Shown one piece after another: positions 53,767-62,867 of a DNA stretch of 64,000 bases. Every line of letters starts with the position of its first letter. Positions within the stretch are counted from its first letter, which is position 1. Source of the DNA: Candidatus Gastranaerophilales bacterium (GTDB lineage Bacteria; Cyanobacteriota; Vampirovibrionia; Gastranaerophilales; Gastranaerophilaceae); assembly GCA_028693235.1 (NCBI GenBank), contig JAQUVW010000001.1:1-64000 (forward strand), written 5' to 3'. The position numbers and the translations under genes are program-made. The notes below the pieces were generated by a model. That model saw only the letters and a program-made list of their open reading frames with translations, ran no database searches and was not told where the DNA came from.

Positions 53767-53946
53767 TTTATTTGCCTTTTTTATGCAATAAAGTATAACA
53801 CATGCTTTTTATGAGTTCAAGATGAAAAATCATCTGTCTGTAGTAGGCGAAAACTGGAGTTTTCCTGCGTTTTGGAGTAAAATACTATAAGAGACTCTGC
53901 TATTTTGTATAAATTATACATTTTAGTAAAAACAGAACAGGTACCT

Positions 53947-54762
53947 ATGGAAAATATTCATATTTACTTCAAGCAAACGGCTACATACCAGTTGTCCCGC
54001 ATTTTTTTTAAACAGTTAAAAGACTTTTTTGAAACTTTAGGCGAGATTGGTATTCGTTTTGTTCTAACATTGAAGTATATATTGAAAGGTCAAATAAGTT
54101 GGAAACAAGTTGTTGATTGTTCTTCTCGATTTGCCGTTGATTCATTACCTATTACGTTATCAATAGTTGCAATGACAGCTATTATTGTTGCTGTTCAAGT
54201 AGCTCCTGAGATGATAAAACAAGGCGGAAAAGACTATATCGGTATGCTCGTTGCAATGATTATGGTCAGAGAAGTCGGTGCAATAATGTCAGGTTTTGCA
54301 ATTATTTCAATGATTGGTTCTGCTATTGCCTCTGAAATCGCCACAATGCGTGTAACAGAGCAAATTGACGCACTTAAAGTTTTGAAAGTTGACCCTTTCA
54401 AATATTTGTTTGTTCCCAGAGTGATATCAGGTACAATTATGATGCCGTTTGTTGTTACAATTGCTTCTTTTGTCGGCATTTTGGCAGGCGGAATGGCTTC
54501 TTCATTGGTTTCTCCTGAGTTGAGCGGTTTGAATTATGTAAGCTCTGTTTGGCATGGGCTTGCTTTGAAAGATATTAGTATTTGTATTCTATTCAAATCA
54601 GCAGTCTTTGGGGCTGCCATCACTTTGATAAGTGCCAGTTGCGGATATGACGCAAATGGTGGTGCCAAAGGGGTCGGTTTAGCTACTACAAAAGCCGTTG
54701 TTTGGTCTTTTGTTGCTATTGTTATTATCGATTATCTTTTTGCACTTATATTTTATTTTTAA
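53947..54762 (+). CDS. mlaE: Phospholipid ABC transporter permease MlaE
   Basis: I start it at the ATG at 53947 (MENIHIYFKQTA); the longer frame from 53905 opens at a TTG with no site. The 271-residue protein has the MlaE pattern: QVAPEMIKQGGKDYIGMLVAMIMVREVG, IGSAIASEIATMRVTEQIDAL, and several TM segments. With MlaF and MlaD it moves phospholipids between membranes. The gene order mlaE-mlaF-mlaD is the core of the Mla complex; mlaB and mlaC are absent. Confidence 0.93.
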   Translation: MENIHIYFKQTATYQLSRIFFKQLKDFFETLGEIGIRFVLTLKYILKGQISWKQVVDCSSRFAVDSLPITLSIVAMTAIIVAVQVAPEMIKQGGKDYIGMLVAMIMVREVGAIMSGFAIISMIGSAIASEIATMRVTEQIDALKVLKVDPFKYLFVPRVISGTIMMPFVVTIASFVGILAGGMASSLVSPELSGLNYVSSVWHGLALKDISICILFKSAVFGAAITLISASCGYDANGGAKGVGLATTKAVVWSFVAIVIIDYLFALIFYF

Positions 54763-54775
54763 AGAAGGTTACTTT

Positions 54776-55504
54776 ATGGGTATAAAAGTTGAACATTTAA
54801 CAAAATCATTTGACGGACGCAAAGTTCTTGACGATATTTCATTCACGGTAAAAGACGGTGAAAAATTAGCTATTGTCGGATTCAGTGGTTCAGGAAAAAG
54901 TACTATTTTGAAGCTTATTTCAGGTCTTTTAAAACAAGATAGCGGAAATATTGAACTTTCAGCTGGTGACGTTGCAATGGTTTTTCAGTATTCGGCTCTT
55001 TTTGATTCCATAAATGTTTTTGATAATATTTCTTTTGCTTTGACTGAAAGACATGAGTTTAAAGGGAAATATACAAAAGATGAAATTCAAGATATTGTTG
55101 CTAAAAATCTAAAAATAGTAGGCTTAGAAGGTATTGAAGAAAAATACCCGCATGAGCTTTCAGGTGGTATGCAAAAGAGGGTAAGTTTCGCGAGGGCGAT
55201 TGTTACGGAGCCTAAATTTATTCTTTATGATGAACCTACAGCCGGCTTAGACCCTGTTGCTTCAACAATAATCGAGGATTATATAAATACCTTAAACAGT
55301 GAAACACAGGCAACATCAATAATTGTCACGCACCAAATGTCTACAATTACAAGGTGTGCAGATAGAGTCATAATGCTCTATGACGGCAAAATCGTTTTCG
55401 AAGGGACGCCTGCTGAAATGTTAAGACAAGAGAACCCTTTTACAAAACAGTTCGTTTCGGCGTCAATAGAGGGTCCAATGAAGATTATGTCTTCAAGTTT
55501 TTAA
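54776..55504 (+). CDS. mlaF: Phospholipid ABC transporter ATPase MlaF
   Basis: I start it at the ATG at 54776, after AAAGAAGG; an upstream frame from 54698 lies inside mlaE. The 242-residue ATPase has Walker A GFSGSGKST (~34-42), signature LSGGMQKRVSFARAI, Walker B ILYDEPTAGLDP and switch His in VTHQMSTI. It powers MlaE. Spacing to mlaE is 13 bp. Confidence 0.93.
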   Translation: MGIKVEHLTKSFDGRKVLDDISFTVKDGEKLAIVGFSGSGKSTILKLISGLLKQDSGNIELSAGDVAMVFQYSALFDSINVFDNISFALTERHEFKGKYTKDEIQDIVAKNLKIVGLEGIEEKYPHELSGGMQKRVSFARAIVTEPKFILYDEPTAGLDPVASTIIEDYINTLNSETQATSIIVTHQMSTITRCADRVIMLYDGKIVFEGTPAEMLRQENPFTKQFVSASIEGPMKIMSSSF

Positions 55505-55541
55505 AAATTTGTTATAATATTAAAGTTGAATTGAGGAATAT

Positions 55542-56909
55542 ATGAGATTTTCATCATCATTTAAAGTAGGAATATTAACACTGGCGGCAATAATTATATT
55601 GGTGTTCACGGTTTTGTGGGTAAAAGGCAGAACCTTATCCGGCGGTGAAAGATTTGCGGTTGAATTTAAAGATATCAACGGAATGAGGGTCGGCTCAGGT
55701 GTTCAAATGATGGGAGTTCGTATTGGGCAGGTGGAAGAACTTGTACCAAAAATAGAAGCGACTGATAGCGGCGTTATCGTCAAATTTGTCATAACAGAAC
55801 CTAATATTCAAATACCTACTGCTTCTTCTATATCTATTCAACAATCAGGAATTATCGGTGAGCAATTCTTGGAAATTACACCTCCTCAATTAAAAACAAT
55901 ATATTTACCTGTAAGAAACAGCTCGCATGTGCTTCATATAAACGACAAAGTCCAAATGCTTTTAAGCAAAAAAATGCATGATGTCGGTTTGGTTAAACAG
56001 ATTGAAATTGTGGATACTTCAACATTGCCGTTGACAGAAAGACAAAATCTGAAAACAAAATTGGCATATAAAGTCGGATATATCATAAATTTACCGGGGT
56101 TGATTTTGCCTGATTATATAACCGGTAAAATAAGTCTTGACGGCAATAATGATAAGCTTCGCATTGCAGCAGCCGATGGGGCTCAAATTTTATTTCCTCA
56201 AACAAAATCAAAATATACAATCATTGAACCTATGCGTTTATCTGATTTTATGAAACTCCAATATCGTTCAGCTGAGTCTTTGGCTGAAACTAATGAACGT
56301 TTGTCTTTGCTCTTGTCTGATGATGTAATTGCAGATTTGAAACAATCTGCAAAAGCGATGAAAGAGTTGACATTAAATGCTAATACTACTTTTGAAAAAG
56401 CTCAAGTTTTGATTGATACATCTAAAAATGAATTGTTGACTTTATCAAGTAATGCAGATATGTTGGCGGCAAAAATCTCTACTCTTGCGGATAATTTGAA
56501 TGCTATTGCCGGTGATAAAGAGCTTATCAACAATATTTCCACTACGAGCAAGTCAGTCAACAGATTGTCTAACAATTTGAATAAAATTATTGAAGATCCT
56601 AAAACAAAAGTTACTTTGGCGAATTTAGATGTTACAACAAGAAATGTGGCTGAAATCTCCGGTTTCGTAAATGATATGACAAAAGACCCGGCCTTAAAAT
56701 CTAATATTTCAAATTCAGTTATAAAATTAAATACGGCGTTAGACAAATTGAGTGTAACTCTTGATACAGTTAACTCCGTTAGTGCAACACCTGAAGACCG
56801 AGAAAAAATCAAAGCGACTATGGCTGATATAAATGTTACTTCTTCTAATTTGAAAAAATTCTCTGAAAAATTGAACAAACGGTTCTTGTTATTTAGATTG
56901 TTATTCTAG
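55542..56909 (+). CDS. mlaD: MlaD-family MCE-domain protein
   Basis: A 455-residue protein. One TM (about 8-25), then the MCE domain (about 35-125) with FKDINGMRVGSGVQMMGVRIG and SSISIQQSGIIGEQFLEI. It then has a long insert and a helical C-terminal half of about 200 residues (repeated Asn/Leu/Ser heptads), longer than the E. coli MlaD of 183. Such extensions are seen in cyanobacterial/plastid relatives (TGD2-like) and may form the tunnel across the periplasm. It follows mlaF at 37 bp. Confidence 0.9.
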   Translation: MRFSSSFKVGILTLAAIIILVFTVLWVKGRTLSGGERFAVEFKDINGMRVGSGVQMMGVRIGQVEELVPKIEATDSGVIVKFVITEPNIQIPTASSISIQQSGIIGEQFLEITPPQLKTIYLPVRNSSHVLHINDKVQMLLSKKMHDVGLVKQIEIVDTSTLPLTERQNLKTKLAYKVGYIINLPGLILPDYITGKISLDGNNDKLRIAAADGAQILFPQTKSKYTIIEPMRLSDFMKLQYRSAESLAETNERLSLLLSDDVIADLKQSAKAMKELTLNANTTFEKAQVLIDTSKNELLTLSSNADMLAAKISTLADNLNAIAGDKELINNISTTSKSVNRLSNNLNKIIEDPKTKVTLANLDVTTRNVAEISGFVNDMTKDPALKSNISNSVIKLNTALDKLSVTLDTVNSVSATPEDREKIKATMADINVTSSNLKKFSEKLNKRFLLFRLLF

Positions 56910-56911
56910 TT

Positions 56912-57982
56912 ATGAAACTTTTTCTATCAAAATTACATTATAAAAATATAAACGAATTGGACTTTTTCGAGGCTATGGTCTTGAAGGTCCTTTTCGGCTT
57001 TTCTGTTTTTTATAAATTGGTTGTCCAATTCAGAAATTATCTTTATGATGAAAATTTAATCAAGTCTTATTGCCCTCACGCCTTGACGATTTCTGTCGGA
57101 AATCTCACAACAGGCGGCGTTGGCAAAACTCCAGTCGTTGCTGAAATTGCAAATACATTCTCGCAAAAAGGCAAAATAGTTTCTATATTGTCACGTGGCT
57201 ACGGGGCTGCTTTAGATAACAAAGAGCCAAATATAATTTCTGACGGCAAGAATATTTTTTATTCTTCTGAAAAAGGTGGCGATGAACCTGTTTTCTTGGC
57301 GGAAAATTGCCCAAATGTATCAGTTGTAACTTGTGCTTCACGAGTTAAGGCTGCTAAAATTGCCGAAAAAAACTTTAATGCTGATGTTTTGTTGTTAGAT
57401 GACGCTTTTCAGCATAGAAAATTAGGGCGTCACATTAATCTCGCTTTGGTTGACAATAAAAACCGCTTCGGTAATGAACTATTGTTGCCCTCAGGACCAT
57501 TGAGAGAACCGCTTGAAAACATAAAACGTGCAGATAAAATTATTTTGGTCAACAAAAGTTCTGACGATGAAAATGCCTTGAGATATTGTGAAGAGCTTGA
57601 AAATCGCTTTCATAAAAAAGTATTTTTATGCAAAATGGTTCCTGATAAAACTTATAATATTTTGACAAATAAGGAGCTTGAAAAAGATTCTAGAGTGTTG
57701 GCTTTTTCTGCTATCGGGCAACCATCTGAATTTTATGAATTTGTGAAAAAAGACTACAATCTTGCTGTAACAGTCGATTTTGAAGACCATCACTTCTATG
57801 ATGAATCAAATATTAAAGAATTGTTTGAGATTGCCTCAAAAGAATCCATAACCAAACTGGTTACTACTGAAAAAGATGCTGTAAAAATAAAAAAAATATT
57901 ATCAAAATATAAAACCGAAATTGAAATATATGCTTTGAAACTCAAAGCTTTTTTGGATGTAGAGGAGATTTGTCGTGACTAA
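56912..57982 (+). CDS. lpxK: Tetraacyldisaccharide 4'-kinase (lipid A)
   Basis: A 356-residue enzyme that phosphorylates the lipid A precursor at the 4' position. The P-loop is NLTTGGVGKTPVV (~66-78), and LLDDAFQHRKLGRH carries the family's Asp/His-rich region near 150. It has the N-terminal hydrophobic stretch. Its start is 2 bp after mlaD. Presence of lpxK shows that the cell makes lipid A. Confidence 0.94.
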   Translation: MKLFLSKLHYKNINELDFFEAMVLKVLFGFSVFYKLVVQFRNYLYDENLIKSYCPHALTISVGNLTTGGVGKTPVVAEIANTFSQKGKIVSILSRGYGAALDNKEPNIISDGKNIFYSSEKGGDEPVFLAENCPNVSVVTCASRVKAAKIAEKNFNADVLLLDDAFQHRKLGRHINLALVDNKNRFGNELLLPSGPLREPLENIKRADKIILVNKSSDDENALRYCEELENRFHKKVFLCKMVPDKTYNILTNKELEKDSRVLAFSAIGQPSEFYEFVKKDYNLAVTVDFEDHHFYDESNIKELFEIASKESITKLVTTEKDAVKIKKILSKYKTEIEIYALKLKAFLDVEEICRD

Positions 57983-59009
57983 AAAAATACTTGTCCTCAG
58001 ATATAGGTTTATCGGGGATACAGTTCTTGCAGTGCCGTTTTTGCGGAATTTAAGAGCCGCATATCCTAATGCTCAAATTGATATGTTGGTTGCTCCAAAA
58101 TCCGGCGAAGTTATTGAAAATTGCCCTTACGTAGACAATTTTATTTATTTTGATACCACAAGAAAACACAAATATGAAAATATAGACTCAAAACCAAAAA
58201 CATTTTGGAGCTACGTTAAAAAACTTAGAAATGAAAAATACGATAAAGCCTACGTTTTAAAGCGTTCCTTTTCTAGTGCAGCTCTTGCATTCTTTTCCGG
58301 AATTAATGAAAGGGTTGGTTTTGATACTGAAGGACGAGGCTTCCTGCTGACGAAGAAAGTTCCTTATTCAAAAAATAAACACGAAGTAGAATGCTTTTTA
58401 GACGTCTTAAGGGCTGATAATATACCTGTTAATGATAACTATTTGGAAAATTGGGTGGAAGAAGCAGCTGCGTTAAAAATAGATGAACTTTTGACTACGG
58501 ATTTACATTCTCAAAAAAAACACGTTATAGTTCACGCTACAGCGACAAACGCAGGAAAAATTTGGGCAAAGGAAAATTTTGCCGAAATTATCAGATATTT
58601 GTCAGATGAAAAAAATGTTCAAGTTATATATATTGGTACAGATTTTGATAAAAATTATTATTCAGAAATTGAAGATATAATAGGGAAAAAATTAAAAAAT
58701 ACGCCTTTGAATTTTTGCGGAGAATTTTCTTTGCAAGAAAGTTTGGCAATGATTGCAAAAGCAGATTTACTCGTCGGCAATGATTCTGGAAATTTGCACA
58801 TGGCAGCTTCTGTTCATACAAAGGTTATTGGTATATATGGACCAATGCCGTTTGAAAAATGGTATGCGTTGGGAGATGAAAATATTCTTTTAAAATCGGA
58901 TTTACCTTGTATGCCGTGTTCTCTAAAGAAAAAATGCGACAGAGATAAAGAATGCTTGTCAAAAGTTTCTGTAAATGAAGTGAAAGCTGCTATTGACAAG
59001 TTGTTATAG
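57975..59009 (+). CDS. waaF: LPS heptosyltransferase (GT9)
   Basis: A 344-residue GT-B enzyme starting with GTG at 57975 (overlap 8 bp with lpxK). It has KILVLRYRFIGDTVLAVPFLRNL, then HATATNAGKIWAKENFAEI and VGNDSGNLHMAASVHTKVIGIYG, the ADP-heptose-binding pattern of the WaaF/WaaC group. It adds heptose to the LPS core or a similar sugar. The WaaF versus WaaC choice is not certain. Confidence 0.88.
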   Translation: MTKKILVLRYRFIGDTVLAVPFLRNLRAAYPNAQIDMLVAPKSGEVIENCPYVDNFIYFDTTRKHKYENIDSKPKTFWSYVKKLRNEKYDKAYVLKRSFSSAALAFFSGINERVGFDTEGRGFLLTKKVPYSKNKHEVECFLDVLRADNIPVNDNYLENWVEEAAALKIDELLTTDLHSQKKHVIVHATATNAGKIWAKENFAEIIRYLSDEKNVQVIYIGTDFDKNYYSEIEDIIGKKLKNTPLNFCGEFSLQESLAMIAKADLLVGNDSGNLHMAASVHTKVIGIYGPMPFEKWYALGDENILLKSDLPCMPCSLKKKCDRDKECLSKVSVNEVKAAIDKLL

Positions 59010-59023
59010 GAATGTTCACAAAC

Positions 59024-59052
59024 TTGTCTTAAATTAATCAAAATTGTAATAT
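59024..59052 (+). promoter_or_regulatory. Promoter of ilvD
   Basis: TTGTCT (59024-59029), 17-bp spacer, TG then TAATAT (59047-59052). It lies in the 78-bp gap before ilvD. Confidence 0.45.
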
Positions 59053-59087
59053 ATTCAAGACGACAAGATGACAAGAAAGGTAATCTT

Positions 59088-60749
59088 ATGAAAAGTGATA
59101 ATCTAAAAAAAGGTATTAATCACGCACCGCACAGGGCACTGCTTTATGCTACGGGTGTTTCAAAAGAAGGTATGAAAAAACCTTTTATCGGAATTGCAAG
59201 TTCGTTTTCCGAATTGGTTCCCGGGCACGTAAATATGCGTGACTTGGAAAGATATATTGAAAAAGGTATCCACTCCGGTGGCGGTCAGTCTTTTATTTTC
59301 GGGGTTCCAGCAGTTTGTGACGGAATTGCTATGGGGCATAGCGGAATGAAATATTCACTTCCTTCAAGAGATTTGATAGCTGATTGTGTTGAAACGGTCG
59401 CTTCCGCCCATCAGTTAGATGGATTAATTTTGCTTACAAATTGCGACAAAATCACCCCGGGGATGTTGATTGCAGCGTTAAGGCTTGATATTCCTTGTCT
59501 TGTTGTTACCGCAGGTCCTATGCTTGAAGGTAGCTGTAAAAATGAAAAATTAACTTTCATAAGAGGTTCATTTGAGGCAATCGGCAGATATCGTAACGGC
59601 GAAATAACAGAAGAAAAATTATACGAATTAGAACAAGAATGTTGCCCCGGAGCAGGTTCTTGTCAAGGATTATATACGGCAAATACTATGGCTTGCCTGA
59701 CTGAGGTTATTGGCATGAGCTTGCCGTTCTGTGCTACAGCTTCTTCTGTGTCAGCTAAGAAGAAAAGGATTGCGTTTGACAGCGGTATGGAAATTGTCAA
59801 AATGGTTGAAAATGATGTGAAACCATCTGATATTATTACAAAAAAATCTTTGCGAAATGCTATCATAACAGATTTGGCTCTTGGCGGTTCTACAAATTCT
59901 ATTCTTCATCTTCTCGCAATCGCTACTGCTGCAGGTGTCGATATTTCATTAGAAGATTTTAATGAATTAAGTCATAAAATACCTCAAATATTAAAGTTAG
60001 ACCCGTCTTCGACATTGACGATGTCTGACTTAGACAATGCTGGTGGAATCCCCGGTGTTATCAAAACTATTTATGGGCATACTCCTGAATTCAATGATAC
60101 TAAATCTGCGTGTGGAATTACGACAAAAGAAATTGCAGAAAAAGCTTGGGCTGACAATGATGTTATCAAAACAATAGAAAATCCGATAACCTCAAATCCG
60201 GGGTTGGCTGTTTTGTACGGAAATCTTGCAGAGCAAGGTGCTGTTGTGAAAATTTCAGGCGTTGAAAAAGAATGTTTGACTTTTGAAGGTAAGGCTAAAG
60301 TTTACACTTCAGAAGAAGCCGCTATGAGGGCTATAGAGGCTGATGAGGTCGTGGCTGGAGATGTTGTTGTAATTACCTACGAAGGACCTAAGGGCGGCCC
60401 CGGAATGAGGGAGATGCTTGCTCCTACTTCTTTAATAGTCGGTAAAGGTTTAGGCAAAAAAGTCGCTTTGATTACCGATGGACGTTTTTCAGGTGGCACA
60501 AGAGGGCTTTGTATTGGACATATTTGTCCTGAAGCTCCTGATGGCGGCTTGATTGGGCTGGTAGAAAACGGCGACAAAATCAAAATTGATATACCTAACA
60601 GAAAACTTACCCTTGATGTCCCCGATAGTGTTATCGCTGAAAGAAAAGCAAAATTTGTATTGCCTCAACCAAAAGAACGCAAGGGCTATCTAGCTAAATA
60701 TGCTCGAACTGTAAAAAGTGCAAATTTAGGTGCAGTAACAGGCGTCTAA
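59088..60749 (+). CDS. ilvD: Dihydroxy-acid dehydratase
   Basis: A 553-residue Fe-S enzyme making branched-chain 2-oxo acids for valine, leucine and isoleucine. The cluster cysteines lie in [23 protein letters not shown] and [17 protein letters not shown]; later [10 protein letters not shown] and [11 protein letters not shown] fit the C-terminal domain. It stands alone with its own promoter and terminator; other ilv genes are not in the window. Confidence 0.96.
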   Translation: MKSDNLKKGINHAPHRALLYATGVSKEGMKKPFIGIASSFSELVPGHVNMRDLERYIEKGIHSGGGQSFIFGVPAVCDGIAMGHSGMKYSLPSRDLIADCVETVASAHQLDGLILLTNCDKITPGMLIAALRLDIPCLVVTAGPMLEGSCKNEKLTFIRGSFEAIGRYRNGEITEEKLYELEQECCPGAGSCQGLYTANTMACLTEVIGMSLPFCATASSVSAKKKRIAFDSGMEIVKMVENDVKPSDIITKKSLRNAIITDLALGGSTNSILHLLAIATAAGVDISLEDFNELSHKIPQILKLDPSSTLTMSDLDNAGGIPGVIKTIYGHTPEFNDTKSACGITTKEIAEKAWADNDVIKTIENPITSNPGLAVLYGNLAEQGAVVKISGVEKECLTFEGKAKVYTSEEAAMRAIEADEVVAGDVVVITYEGPKGGPGMREMLAPTSLIVGKGLGKKVALITDGRFSGGTRGLCIGHICPEAPDGGLIGLVENGDKIKIDIPNRKLTLDVPDSVIAERKAKFVLPQPKERKGYLAKYARTVKSANLGAVTGV

Positions 60750-60800
60750 ATTGTAAAATTTAGCAATTTTGGCATGTATCCATGCTGAATATATGTAGTG

Positions 60801-60838
60801 GAAATCGTGATTTTTTAACAAATTCACGATTTCTTTTT
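60801..60838 (+). terminator. Terminator after ilvD
   Basis: Stem GAAATCGTGA / TCACGATTTC with an AT-rich loop and a CTTTTTTC tail. Confidence 0.7.
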
Positions 60839-60918
60839 TCTTTGAATATGTCTATGTTCCCATTATGACTGAAATCAGAGAGTATGTATCAGAATGTAAT
60901 AATTTGCCTCCGGTTGCC

Positions 60919-60946
60919 TTGAAAATGAAAACGGAAAAGCTATAAT
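60919..60946 (+). promoter_or_regulatory. Promoter of the small Cys-rich protein gene
   Basis: TTGAAA (60919-60924), 16-bp spacer, TATAAT (60941-60946). Confidence 0.6.
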
Positions 60947-61020
60947 AAAATTAAGCTAAAAAACAGTTCAAGAGTGAACTTAACACTTGGGGAAAATAAA
61001 ATATTTTTGGAGGATTTATC

Positions 61021-61239
61021 GTGCTTAGAAGCAGAGATATGGGAAGAGCTATTGCAGTCAGAAGATGGACCAATACCGCTCTTGAATGCTATAAGAGAGG
61101 CTGTGTATGTGAAGGATGCTTTTATTCTGATTTTTTCAACGGCACATCACAACGTTGCCAAATGAAAGCTTCCGTTTTGGAATTGGTTAGGGTTTTAGGA
61201 AAACCTGATGTAGAAATGCAACAAGTCTTGATTGACTAA
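61021..61239 (+). CDS. Small cysteine-cluster protein of unknown function
   Basis: A 72-residue protein starting with GTG at 61021, chosen because GGAGG ends 7 bases before it. Cys23, Cys28, Cys30, Cys33 and Cys46 (motif YKRGCVCEGCFY, then QRCQMK) could hold an Fe-S cluster or zinc. The C-terminal QMKASVLELVRVLGKPD is helical. Own promoter and terminator. I do not recognise the family; a regulator or redox sensor is a guess. Confidence 0.65.
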   Translation: MLRSRDMGRAIAVRRWTNTALECYKRGCVCEGCFYSDFFNGTSQRCQMKASVLELVRVLGKPDVEMQQVLID

Positions 61240-61260
61240 GTTTAAAGCTTTAAATAAATA

Positions 61261-61286
61261 GAGGTTCTTTCTAGAGCCTCTTTTTT
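61261..61286 (+). terminator. Terminator
   Basis: GAGGTTCT-ttct-AGAGCCTC with TTTTTT after the small Cys protein. Confidence 0.7.
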
Positions 61287-61293
61287 AGTGCAA

Positions 61294-61329
61294 TAAAAAA
61301 CCTGAACTAAAAAGCTCAGGTTTTTTTTG
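61294..61329 (-). terminator. Terminator of the symporter gene
   Basis: CCTGA / TCAGG stem with A-run on the left and T-run on the right; likely serves the minus-strand symporter gene. Confidence 0.6.
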
Positions 61330-61345
61330 TTTAGATTTAAACCTC

Positions 61346-62698
61346 TTAAATTATCTCTTTATAAGATTCAGGATTATTCAACAAATCATAGTTTATTTCG
61401 TTTTCGTTATCAGCTATAACAGCTGCGACGACGGCGTCACTGGTGACATTTACCATAGTCCTTAACATATCTACTATTCTTTCCATAGCAAACAAGAATG
61501 CGAACCCTTCTACGAGTTGGTGAGGTGTCAATCCAAGGCCGTTTAATACAAGAGCGATGGTGATAAGACCTGCTCCCGGTATTCCTGCACAGGTGCTTGA
61601 AGCGATGATTGCAAGTATGATTACTTGGATTATTTGAATAGGTTCAAGAGTTACGCCGTAAGCTTGAGTTAAGAAGAATACAGCTACCACTTGGAATAAA
61701 GCGGTTGCGTCCATATTTAATGTTGCACCTAACGGCAAAACGAAACTGCAAACTTTATGAGAGATACCTCTTTTTTCACAGCAGGCAATTGTCAAAGGCA
61801 ATGTTGCAGAACTGCTGGCTGTACCGAAAGCTACCATCATAGCTTCAGTTATCGCTGTATAGAAAGTTAAGATAGGTACTTTGCTGAAAATTTTCATTAA
61901 GAGTGGATAAATTATAAACAGTTGAGCACCAAAACCCAATAATAATACTAAGAAGTATTTCGAGATGCTGTCAAAAATTGAGGCACCAAATGATGAAACT
62001 GCAACTGCTGTTAATGCAAAAATACCAGGAGCTGCAAGGTACATAATCCAATCTGTAACCTTCATCGTGGCGGCAAAAATGGATTCAAAGAATGAAACTA
62101 CAGGTCTGTTAATTTCGCCCACTTTTGCAAGAGCGATAGCAAATACCAAAACAAAGAATATAATCGGAATCATATCGCCTTTAGATAGTGATTCTAATGG
62201 GTTTTGAGGTATTAAATTCAAGAATATTTGAGAAATATTGCCACGTTGCTCTGTAATAGCGTGGTGAACTTGAGCTTGAATTTCAACCGCAGAAGTTTGG
62301 TTGATATAATGTTGAGCACCGATGCCAGGTTTGATACCTATAGCGAGAATTGCACCCAAAACAGCTGCTAAGACAGTGATTATACCATAGTATAAAATCA
62401 TCTTAGAGCCGAATTTGCCTAATTGTTTGTTGTCGCCGATGCTTGAAATCCCAACAATAATAGCACTAAATACTAACGGAATAACGACCATCTGAATTAA
62501 TCTAATGAATGCTTGACCGATAAATGTTAAAACGCTTAATAAAACACTAATCATGTGATTATTAATTTCACCCGTTACCGAGCGGTGGGAGTGTATAATT
62601 ATACCTAAAATTATACCGGCAATCAGCCCGAAGAAAATGTGTCCGTTTCGCTTAATGCCTAGTCCCAAGGCGATTAGCACCTGCATATGTAATTTCAT
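61346..62698 (-). CDS. Dicarboxylate/amino-acid:cation symporter (DAACS, GltP/DctA type)
   Basis: A 450-residue permease with eight TM helices and two re-entrant loops. The serine-rich loop is in GTASSSATLPLTIACCEKRG and the NMD motif in LGATLNMDATALFQ, both diagnostic. It takes up glutamate/aspartate or C4-dicarboxylates with H+ or Na+; the exact substrate is not settled. It stands alone and is divergent from murC. Confidence 0.92.
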   Translation of the reverse strand: MKLHMQVLIALGLGIKRNGHIFFGLIAGIILGIIIHSHRSVTGEINNHMISVLLSVLTFIGQAFIRLIQMVVIPLVFSAIIVGISSIGDNKQLGKFGSKMILYYGIITVLAAVLGAILAIGIKPGIGAQHYINQTSAVEIQAQVHHAITEQRGNISQIFLNLIPQNPLESLSKGDMIPIIFFVLVFAIALAKVGEINRPVVSFFESIFAATMKVTDWIMYLAAPGIFALTAVAVSSFGASIFDSISKYFLVLLLGFGAQLFIIYPLLMKIFSKVPILTFYTAITEAMMVAFGTASSSATLPLTIACCEKRGISHKVCSFVLPLGATLNMDATALFQVVAVFFLTQAYGVTLEPIQIIQVIILAIIASSTCAGIPGAGLITIALVLNGLGLTPHQLVEGFAFLFAMERIVDMLRTMVNVTSDAVVAAVIADNENEINYDLLNNPESYKEII

Positions 62699-62867
62699 AA
62701 AATACCTCTTTAATTTTTTCTACTTTACAGCAAAATCCATTGTACTATTTTTTTCAAATTTAGACAACAATACAAACAATGGATTTTTTGTTTTTCGTTC
62801 ACAGAAATTAAATTTTGTACTAATATATATATTATAAATTATAGAAGACAGTTGTAGGTTTTTAATT

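Noticed and set aside
56402-56878. 158-residue ORF antisense to mlaD
   Set aside because: Shadow of the Leu/Asn/Ser-rich helical tail of mlaD.
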